From Candidatus Woesearchaeota archaeon (GTDB lineage: Archaea; Nanobdellota; Nanobdellia; Woesearchaeales; JAFCFN01): a DNA stretch of 10,768 bases. Below, piece after piece: positions 6,652 through 10,768 of this stretch. Position numbers and translations under genes: made by a program. Location: positions 1-10,768 of the forward strand of contig JAFCEI010000016.1 in the NCBI GenBank assembly GCA_017609245.1. The letters are read 5' to 3'. The notes under the pieces were generated by a model, which worked only from the letters and a program-made list of their open reading frames with translations, ran no database searches and was not told the origin of the DNA. Positions within the stretch are counted from its first letter, which is position 1, and every line of letters begins with the position of its first letter.

Positions 6652-7527
6652 TTAGCTCAAGGTTATTGAGCCGATTACTGGCGCTCTGTTCTTATTGTTC
6701 ACAACAACAGTTATGTCTTTTGAGACTGTCAGTTCACCATCTGTAGCAGTAACTGTTACAGTGTACTCTCCTTCATCATCATAGTCAGTCTCATATGTTG
6801 TTGATTCCATCCAGCCGCTGTATGTTATTGTAAGCTCATCGCCGTCTTCATCACTTATGATAGGTTCCAGCTCGATTATGTCACCTTCATCAACAGTTAT
6901 AGTATCCATGTCTTCAATAACTGGTGCATGGTTCATCGGCAGCACAGTTATCTGAACATCCATGCTAGATGACAATCCTTCAGAGTCAGTAACAGTCACA
7001 GTTACATTATGAATGCCCTCATCACCATCTTCTGTTTCCCACTCTCCGTTCTCATCAAATGGTTCTGAAAAAGAGTATGACAAAGCATTGCCATCAGGGT
7101 CTGTTGCTGAAACTTTCAGGCTTATTAACTCTCCCTCTGTAACAGATATTCCTTCTCCTGCAGTCTTGATCTCATCCAATGGTGTTGCATTCTCAATTTC
7201 TTCAGTAACTTCTTCTTCAGCAGCTTCTTCTGTTTCATTTGTCACTTCTGTCACATTTTCTGAAACTTCAGTTGCATTTTCAATAACTGCTGTTGCGTTT
7301 GCTTCCTCAACAATCTCTTCTGTAGCATTAACGTCTTCAACAACTTCCTCAGTTACATTCTCTTCAGATTCTACAGTTGCATTTTCTGCAGTTTCTGCAG
7401 TTTCATTCACATCTTCAGAAACTTCATCAGCGACAATTGCTTCATCTTCTACAACCTTTATTTGGATACATGCTCCAAGAACAAGTAGTAAGCATAACAA
7501 AGCTCCTGTTAATATCTTATTATTCAT
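6652..7527 (-). CDS. Acidic Ig-like lipoprotein with glycosylation-rich stalk
   Basis: The 291-residue protein has a signal peptide with lipobox LGAC (Cys20). A Glu/Val/Thr/Ala-rich stalk follows (about residues 23-118). It is strongly acidic and holds nine N-x-T sequons, at Asn41, 49, 57, 67, 77, 84, 91, 97 and 113, the last followed by Pro. Two Ig-like domains come next (about 125-196 and 200-278), ending in NKNRAPVIGS. Its two domains match domains 1 and 3 of the downstream 494-residue protein, for example EPFDENGEW and YSGWMESTTYETDYDDEGEY. A GGGGGGTG ribosome binding site at 7536-7543 sets the start. It would stand the beta domains off the membrane on a glycosylated rod. Function is otherwise unknown. 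Confidence 0.85.
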   Translation of the reverse strand: MNNKILTGALLCLLLVLGACIQIKVVEDEAIVADEVSEDVNETAETAENATVESEENVTEEVVEDVNATEEIVEEANATAVIENATEVSENVTEVTNETEEAAEEEVTEEIENATPLDEIKTAGEGISVTEGELISLKVSATDPDGNALSYSFSEPFDENGEWETEDGDEGIHNVTVTVTDSEGLSSSMDVQITVLPMNHAPVIEDMDTITVDEGDIIELEPIISDEDGDELTITYSGWMESTTYETDYDDEGEYTVTVTATDGELTVSKDITVVVNNKNRAPVIGSITLS

Positions 7528-7565
7528 CTTTTTTACACCCCCCTAAAGTGCTAACTAAGTATATC

Positions 7566-7593
7566 TATTTATAAATTACAAACTCATATATAA
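7566..7593 (-). promoter_or_regulatory. Promoter region of the Ig-like protein operon
   Basis: Two TATA-like elements are seen on the minus strand: TTTATAAATA at 7566-7575 and the stronger CTTATATAT near 7585-7593 preceded by CAAAG. The second leaves a leader of about 35 bases holding the GGGGGGTG ribosome binding site; the first would leave almost none before it. I favour the second, without proof. Confidence 0.45.
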
Positions 7594-7654
7594 GCTTTGT
7601 TGTATTAAAATAGGCATTTGATTTATAGACAGAAAAATAGTGGGCCGGATGAGA

Positions 7655-7686
7655 CTTTCAAGCTGAAGGCTTGAACCTACAACCAA
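7655..7686 (-). other. T-loop intron of tRNA-Ile, 32 bases, position 59/60
   Basis: Removing these 32 bases restores T-loop TTCAAAT and T-stem GTGAG/CTCAT. A bulge-helix-bulge fold can be drawn. Outer helix GAG/CTC is followed by a three-base bulge AGT on the 3' side and central helix TTCA/TGAA. An AATT bulge on the 5' side, four bases rather than three, precedes inner helix GGTTG/CAGCT. Cutting AG|T and AA|T gives these ends; a shift by one base gives the same mature tRNA. Confidence 0.75.
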
Positions 7687-7708
7687 TTTGAACTCACGAC
7701 CTCTCGAT

Positions 7709-7756
7709 TACTTACAAAAACGAAGTTTTTGTCAGTTACAAAAACTCTGTTTTTGA
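7709..7756 (-). other. Anticodon-loop intron of tRNA-Ile, 48 bases, position 37/38
   Basis: The intron is at the canonical 37/38 site; its removal gives loop CTGATAA. Outer helix CTCGA/TCGAG, 3' bulge TA|A, central helix CTGA/TAAG with one G-A mismatch, 5' bulge TA|T and inner helix CAAAAAC/GTTTTTG form a bulge-helix-bulge. The intron consists of two imperfect 24-base tandem units, each able to form its own CAAAAA/TTTTTG hairpin. Confidence 0.8.
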
Positions 7757-7804
7757 TATCAGTCGAGTGCTCTAGCCAGGCTAAGCTACCGGCCCGTAAA
7801 TAAA

Positions 7805-7880
7805 TGGCGCCTCGGGTCAGACTCGAACTGACGACCGCACGGTTAACAGCCGTGTGCTCCACCTACTGAGCTACCGAGGC
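7805..7880 (-). tRNA. tRNA-Asn(GTT) with encoded CCA
   Basis: The 76-base gene folds without an intron: acceptor GCCTCGG/CCGAGGC, D-arm GCTC/GAGC, anticodon stem CACGG/CCGTG with loop CTGTTAA, variable CGGTC, T-arm GTCAG/CTGAC with loop TTCGAGT, discriminator G and CCA encoded at 7805-7807. The anticodon GTT (7845-7847) reads AAC and AAT as asparagine. It has a TATA box upstream at 7904-7912 and leads the tRNA-Ile gene by nine bases. Confidence 0.93.
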
Positions 7881-7903
7881 ATATGTTAAAAGATTCCTAA
7901 AAC

Positions 7904-7919
7904 GCTTATAAACTTTTCG
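7904..7919 (-). promoter_or_regulatory. Promoter of the tRNA-Asn/tRNA-Ile unit
   Basis: On the minus strand CGAAAAG (a BRE-like purine-rich element) is directly followed by TTTATAAGC. It is centred about 28 bases before the 5' end of tRNA-Asn, the usual spacing for an archaeal tRNA promoter. Confidence 0.65.
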
Positions 7920-7945
7920 TTGAACTAGAAACAATCAATGTGCTG

Positions 7946-7961
7946 CGAAATGCTTATAAAC
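7946..7961 (+). promoter_or_regulatory. Promoter of the charged-helix protein gene (leaderless)
   Basis: CGAAAT followed by GCTTATAAAC is centred about 29 bases before the ATG at 7986, with no ribosome binding site between. This argues for leaderless translation from 7986 rather than from the in-frame ATGs at 7938 or 7950, which lie in the promoter itself. Confidence 0.6.
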
Positions 7962-7985
7962 AAGATTAATTTAAACAATAACAAG

Positions 7986-8987
7986 ATGCCTGAAAAAGCA
8001 TGGATTAGATCAAATGTAGCTTTCTTATTATTCTTCTCATTAAGCATGGTTGCTATACTAATCCTATTCAAACCTACAATCACTGGATTTATTGGCGCTG
8101 ACACGCAAAACCTTCCAGTATCTGCGCTTGTCACTCAAAATACATCTTATATATTAAGTGCGAAAAACAGCTCAGCGCCTGTTGAGCTGAATTCACTGAT
8201 GATTTCTGGAAAAGTCATTGGTGACGGTGATGTTAAAGTATACATGCTTAAAGAAGACAGAACAAAACTATTGGTTTATTCAAATGAAGAATCAGGGTGG
8301 CCAAGTTTTATCACAGGGTTTGTAAAAGGCGGCAATCAAGAGAAAAAACAAGAACAGCAAGAGAAAAAAGAAGAGAGAGATGAGAAGAAGGAAGAGCACC
8401 AGGAAGCTGTTGAAGAGAAGAAAGAAGAGATAGCAGAAGCGCATGAAGAGCACCAGGAAGCTGTTGAAGAGAAGAAAGAAGAGATAGCAGAAGCGCATGA
8501 AGAGCACCAGGAAGCTGTTGAAGAGAAGAAAGAAGCAAAAGAAGAAAAGGCTGGGGAAAAACAAGAAAAAAAAGAGGAAAAAACCAAAAAAAGAGAACAA
8601 CAAAAACAAGAAGAAAAGAAAATCAAAGCTGAGGAAAAACAAGAGATAAAGAGAATCAAAGAAGAACAAAAAAGAATAGAAAAAGAGCAAAAAGATATAC
8701 AAAAAATAAAGCAAACACAATTTACATTTATGCCTGAACAAGAATTTGAAGCAAATCAAGAAATATCAATACAAGATCAAATAAATGATTACATCTCAAG
8801 CCAGGAACAAATAAACAGCATAATTAATTCAACAGATGAACAAAACATCTCATTATTCAGATACGAGTGTTATGACACATGCTTCTTAACACCTGATAAC
8901 AGCTCTACACACAAATTCATATTTGACATAGAGCCAGGCACAATTCTGATAATTGACGAAATTAGTTATAGTTCTTATGTTAAATAA
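7986..8987 (+). CDS. Membrane-anchored protein with long charged helix
   Basis: The 333-residue protein (from ATG 7986) has one membrane segment (about residues 11-29) and then a small domain with strand character (about 40-110). A proline-free Glu/Lys/Gln-rich region follows (about 117-243), predicted as a continuous charged helix or coiled coil. The C-terminal domain (about 250-333) has a Cys pair (FRYECYDTCFLTPDNSS, Cys295 and Cys299) and ends in strands. Cys pairs like this can form a disulfide outside the cell. The helix includes 18-residue repeats, identical at DNA level. I do not recognise a named family; the plan suggests a spacer that holds a small folded head away from the membrane. 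Codon use is rich in GAA, GAG and AAA in the helix. It is transcribed divergently from the tRNA pair. Confidence 0.8.
   Translation: MPEKAWIRSNVAFLLFFSLSMVAILILFKPTITGFIGADTQNLPVSALVTQNTSYILSAKNSSAPVELNSLMISGKVIGDGDVKVYMLKEDRTKLLVYSNEESGWPSFITGFVKGGNQEKKQEQQEKKEERDEKKEEHQEAVEEKKEEIAEAHEEHQEAVEEKKEEIAEAHEEHQEAVEEKKEAKEEKAGEKQEKKEEKTKKREQQKQEEKKIKAEEKQEIKRIKEEQKRIEKEQKDIQKIKQTQFTFMPEQEFEANQEISIQDQINDYISSQEQINSIINSTDEQNISLFRYECYDTCFLTPDNSSTHKFIFDIEPGTILIIDEISYSSYVK
8391..8534 (+). repeat. 54-base tandem repeat inside the charged-helix gene
   Basis: Two complete units (8391-8444 and 8445-8498) are identical at every base, followed by the first 36 bases of a third (8499-8534). Each unit encodes 18 residues (EEHQEAVEEKKEEIAEAH). 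Identity at silent positions points to recent expansion. Confidence 0.95.
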
Positions 8988-9023
8988 TAATTTCAATAAT
9001 TTTAGTTTAATTTACATACCATT

Positions 9024-9042
9024 ATGTTAACCTATTTAACAT
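9024..9042. promoter_or_regulatory. Palindromic operator site 1
   Basis: ATGTTAA, five bases (CCTAT), then TTAACAT form a 19-base inverted repeat. A 24-base stretch around it (9020-9043) recurs exactly at 9060-9083. It is a likely binding site for a dimeric regulator, plausibly the HTH protein encoded downstream. Confidence 0.65.
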
Positions 9043-9063
9043 ATAATATATTATAATAACATT

Positions 9064-9082
9064 ATGTTAACCTATTTAACAT
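9064..9082. promoter_or_regulatory. Palindromic operator site 2
   Basis: This is an exact copy of site 1, 40 bases further on, so about four helical turns away and on roughly the same face of the DNA. It lies upstream of the TATA box. Confidence 0.65.
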
Positions 9083-9105
9083 AGTTAACCAACATAACAC
9101 CAAAA

Positions 9106-9117
9106 GCTTTATATATC
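9106..9117 (+). promoter_or_regulatory. TATA box of the HTH-NTase/HEPN operon
   Basis: GCTTTATATATC lies about 27 bases before a likely transcript start near 9138-9142, giving a leader of about 25 bases before the ATG at 9167. Confidence 0.6.
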
Positions 9118-9121
9118 TCTA

Positions 9122-9140
9122 ACGTTAATCTATTTAACAT
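9122..9140. promoter_or_regulatory. Palindromic operator site 3, between TATA box and start
   Basis: ACGTTAA, five bases (TCTAT), then TTAACAT differs from sites 1 and 2 by one base in the left arm and one in the spacer. It sits between the TATA box and the expected start point, where a bound protein would block RNA polymerase, so repression is the likely outcome. Confidence 0.65.
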
Positions 9141-9166
9141 CAGCAATTTTACATAAAATAGACAGA

Positions 9167-9448
9167 ATGCCGGGAAAAAAAGAGGGGACAGCAGTATCTA
9201 TTGATAACTATAGGTCTGCTGTTATTTTTACTTATTCTACAGAACATCTGCTGAAAAAAGACAAGATCCGTTTTTACTATGCTCTTAAAGGAAGAGATGG
9301 TAAATCAGGAGTTGTCAAAGCATTGAAAATCGAGCAGCTTGGAAGAGCTGTTCTTCTTGTTTCTGAAAAAAATGCTAGTGAAGTAGAGGATTTCCTAAAA
9401 TTATGGAAGTGTGGATATGGAAAGAGGAGGATACTGGTTGAAAGATGA
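9167..9448 (+). CDS. Unknown 93-residue basic protein, first gene of the HTH-NTase/HEPN operon
   Basis: I do not recognise this family. The 93-residue protein is soluble and basic, and reads as a small alpha/beta fold: a strand (SAVIFTYST, residues 17-25), a basic stretch with a turn (FYYALKGRDGKSGVVKAL, 36-53), a strand (RAVLLVSE, 60-67) and a helix (ASEVEDFLKLWKC, 70-82). It ends KRRILVER. The KGRDGKSG loop resembles neither a Walker A nor a known catalytic loop. It may be an RNA- or protein-binding factor. It lies just behind the three operators, and its stop overlaps the next start by ATGA, so it is translated together with the HTH-NTase. No ribosome binding site precedes its ATG. Confidence 0.7.
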   Translation: MPGKKEGTAVSIDNYRSAVIFTYSTEHLLKKDKIRFYYALKGRDGKSGVVKALKIEQLGRAVLLVSEKNASEVEDFLKLWKCGYGKRRILVER

Positions 9449-10047
9449 ATAAGCAAAAAATGGCCAATATAGGTCAAAAATGGCCTGAAGTATTAGTCCC
9501 TTTTGTTAATGATTATACTATAAGATTAACAGCAAGCGAGATAGCAAAGAAAACAAAGATACCAAGGAGGACTATATCAAGAATTCTTGGTAGATTGGTT
9601 AAATCAAATTTAATCAGGTACGTTATCGAAGGAAAAAACAAAAAGTATTACCTTGAATTGAAAGACCAGAAAACCAAACTGTTGCTTGGTTTTGTAGAAT
9701 ATTATAAAGCTTTAAAATTCAGTTCAGAAAAGAAAAAGATATTCATCGTGCTGGAAGAACTTATGAAATTAAGAGGGGTTGTCTTATTTGGATCCTATGC
9801 AAAAGGGACTGCTGCGGAAGAATCAGACATAGATATTTTGGTTATTGGTAATAAATCTGAGAATATTAGAGAAATTGCTAGAAGACAAACTAAACAGGTT
9901 AATCTGCATTTCTCAACTTTAAGAGAATTTGAAAAATTATTGAAGAAAAAAAATGTACTTGCATTAGAGATTATGAAAAACCACATTACCTTTGGGAACT
10001 CTCAATTTATAGAGCTCTGTTGGAGGTTTTATAGAAATGAACTTTGA
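9445..10047 (+). CDS. HTH-minimal nucleotidyltransferase (MNT-type) protein
   Basis: The 200-residue protein has an N-terminal winged helix-turn-helix (about residues 27-72, with ASEIAKKTKIPRRTISRIL as the recognition region and a basic wing EGKNKKYYL). A minimal nucleotidyltransferase domain follows (about 108-200), with the family signature LFGSYAKGTAAEESDIDILV: Gly116-Ser117 and the metal-binding pair Asp128/Asp130. The usual third acidic residue is not obvious, as the matching strand reads QVNLHFS. In type VII toxin-antitoxin pairs an MNT antitoxin adds AMP to a HEPN toxin; here the HTH part adds DNA binding, so it may also repress the operon through the operators at 9024-9140. The start overlaps the previous stop by ATGA, with a GAGGAGG element at 9424-9430. 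The HEPN gene overlaps its end by 11 bases. Confidence 0.85.
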   Translation: MNKQKMANIGQKWPEVLVPFVNDYTIRLTASEIAKKTKIPRRTISRILGRLVKSNLIRYVIEGKNKKYYLELKDQKTKLLLGFVEYYKALKFSSEKKKIFIVLEELMKLRGVVLFGSYAKGTAAEESDIDILVIGNKSENIREIARRQTKQVNLHFSTLREFEKLLKKKNVLALEIMKNHITFGNSQFIELCWRFYRNEL

Positions 10048-10501
10048 TCAAATAAAGTGGTGTTTGAAGCAGAATAGAGGAATCAAATTAGTTGAACCAA
10101 ACGAGCCAATAAGCGAGAGCTATATCAAAGAATCATGGAATGATTTTGATATGATTGAAAAAGTCAATCAAAAATGGAAAACAGTAACTGCTTACTATTC
10201 ATGTTACAATTCAGTTTATTCTATTTTGATAAAGATAGGAATTAAATGCGAGATTCATGATTGTACAATTGCTTTGATGGATTTGCTTGGGTTTGATAAA
10301 GCAGATATAAAATTCCTGGATTCCCTCAAAAAAGAGAGAGTTGATGTTCAATATTACCTCGAACCATCAAGTTTATCTATTGATAAAAATAATGTGCTTG
10401 AATTTTTGAACAAGTGCAAAGAAATCACTAAAGAGATGAATGATGATAAAATAAATGAAATCAGGTCAAAACTAGAAGGGGCAATAAAACAAAAGAAATG
10501 A
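10037..10501 (+). CDS. HEPN-like protein paired with the nucleotidyltransferase
   Basis: The 154-residue, mostly helical protein matches the HEPN plan: an opening helix (FDQIKWCLKQN), a long helix with WKTVTAYYSCYNSVYSIL (residues 47-64), then HDCTIALMDLLGF and the C-terminal motif helix KKERVDVQYYLE (98-109). Canonical HEPN RNases carry R-x4-6-H; here Arg101 is followed by Gln105-Tyr106-Tyr107, with no His, so RNase activity is uncertain. Gene order and overlap (11 bases with the HTH-NTase) match MNT/HEPN toxin-antitoxin pairs. A strong GGAGGT ribosome binding site at 10022-10027 suggests it is translated more than coupling alone would allow. Its stop overlaps the next start by ATGA. It may be a toxin or an inactive partner. 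Confidence 0.78.
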   Translation: MNFDQIKWCLKQNRGIKLVEPNEPISESYIKESWNDFDMIEKVNQKWKTVTAYYSCYNSVYSILIKIGIKCEIHDCTIALMDLLGFDKADIKFLDSLKKERVDVQYYLEPSSLSIDKNNVLEFLNKCKEITKEMNDDKINEIRSKLEGAIKQKK

Positions 10502-10768
10502 TAAATAAGAAACTAGTCGGACTGAGCATGGTGATGTTGATACTGCTAAGTCTGGGATTTGCTGTATTCAGCGACAAGACAATTGTGATTTCATTTGGTG
10601 AAGTACCTGTTGAAAATAAAGCGCCAGTGATAAATTTGATCAATATTGAAAAAGTAAGATTAGTTGAACCTAAAGAAATAAACATAAAACCAGTAGACAG
10701 CAATGGCGATAATCTGAATGTTCAAGTCAAGATCATTGGAAAAGATAAAAAAGAAATAATTGAATTAA
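10498..10768 (+). CDS. Secreted or anchored Ig-like protein, N-terminal part
   Basis: The frame opens with ATG at 10498, overlapping the HEPN stop as ATGA, and is still open after 90 codons at the window edge, so the gene is partial. It starts with a basic tip (MINKK) and a hydrophobic segment (about residues 6-24, LVGLSMVMLILLSLGFAVF), a signal peptide or anchor. A stretch like the Ig-like modules of the - strand proteins follows (ENKAPVINLI ... EPKEINIKPVDSNGDNLNVQV, 40-81), with the same link sequence APVI and the xDxxGDxL loop. It lacks a clear ribosome binding site of its own apart from AAGGGG at 10477-10481, and probably relies on translational coupling. The coupling with a HEPN gene is unexpected. 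Confidence 0.7.
   Translation, partial: MINKKLVGLSMVMLILLSLGFAVFSDKTIVISFGEVPVENKAPVINLINIEKVRLVEPKEINIKPVDSNGDNLNVQVKIIGKDKKEIIEL

Larger units (their letters stand above)
7641..7795 (-). tRNA. tRNA-Ile(GAT) interrupted by two introns
   Basis: The exons join to a full cloverleaf: acceptor GGGCCGG/CCGGCCC, D-arm GCTT/GAGC, anticodon stem CTCGA/TCGAG with loop CTGATAA, variable AGGTC, T-stem GTGAG/CTCAT with loop TTCAAAT, discriminator A (7641). CCA is not encoded. Anticodon GAT (7758-7760) reads ATC and ATT as isoleucine. One intron interrupts the anticodon loop after position 37, a second interrupts the T-loop between positions 59 and 60; both junctions can be drawn as bulge-helix-bulge motifs for the archaeal splicing endonuclease. 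It lies nine bases after tRNA-Asn and is very likely on the same transcript. Without removing both introns the gene would look broken in its T-arm. Confidence 0.88.

Noticed and set aside
7013..7546. Open frame of 177 codons on the + strand, Ser/Val-rich
   Set aside because: It is the antisense of the acidic stalk and Ig-like domains of the lipoprotein. Its composition is explained by the GAA/GTT-rich codons on the other strand, and it has no ribosome binding site.
7641..7795. tRNA pseudogene with a broken T-arm
   Set aside because: Removal of a 32-base intron restores a perfect T-loop and stem, and the acceptor stem pairs fully, so a functional spliced tRNA is more likely.
7677..7862. Open frame of 61 codons on the - strand
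   Set aside because: It runs through tRNA-Asn and both exons and introns of tRNA-Ile, whose cloverleafs explain the sequence.
7938..7985. Longer N-terminus of the charged-helix protein starting at 7938 or 7950
   Set aside because: The added codons overlap the TATA element, lack a ribosome binding site and would place 16 polar residues before a good membrane anchor.
8292..8759. Open frames on the - strand rich in Phe, Leu and Ser opposite the charged helix
   Set aside because: They mirror the Glu/Lys codons (GAA, AAA) of the real gene; all three minus-strand frames stay open for the same reason.
9020..9140. Possible CRISPR array, from repeats at regular spacing
   Set aside because: There are only three copies, one degenerate, spaced 40 and 58 bases, with palindromic units at a promoter and no cas genes. 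Operators fit better.

Overview
The window looks like a piece of an AT-rich archaeal genome, most likely a DPANN lineage of the Woesearchaeota/Pacearchaeota kind. This rests on sequence traits, not on any search. The traits are a Hel308-type helicase, a tRNA-Ile with two introns of the bulge-helix-bulge type, TATA-box promoters placed to give leaderless or short-leader transcripts, GGAG/GGTG ribosome binding sites on other genes, an HTH-nucleotidyltransferase/HEPN gene pair, and many short-signal secreted proteins full of N-x-T/S sequons. The species assignment is inference.

Layout. On the + strand, 87-782 encodes a SIMPL-domain lipoprotein. On the - strand there follow a small unknown protein (869-1129) and a two-gene unit of a membrane-anchored transglutaminase-like protein (1636-2700) and a four-helix membrane protein (1195-1623). 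Next on the - strand is a unit that reads Hel308 C-terminal part (3466-5103), MnmC2-like methyltransferase (2837-3469) and tRNA-Arg(GCG) (2780-2851). The two proteins overlap by ATGA, and the methyltransferase stop codon lies inside the tRNA. Upstream of it, still on the - strand, an acidic Ig-like lipoprotein (6652-7527) is followed by a larger secreted Ig-like repeat protein (5142-6626). A tRNA-Asn/tRNA-Ile pair (7880 down to 7641) closes the - strand block.

At 7881-7985 transcription diverges. To the right, + strand, lie a membrane-anchored protein with a long charged helix (7986-8987) and then an intergenic region with three copies of a palindromic operator. Behind it is an overlapping operon: a 93-residue unknown protein (9167-9448), an HTH-nucleotidyltransferase (9445-10047), a HEPN-like protein (10037-10501) and the start of a secreted Ig-like protein (10498 to the window edge).

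The points most worth attention are the helicase that lacks its entire first RecA domain yet has its own promoter, the tRNA/CDS overlap, the doubly interrupted tRNA-Ile, and the operator-controlled HTH-NTase/HEPN operon, which carries an unknown leading gene and a secreted trailing gene.
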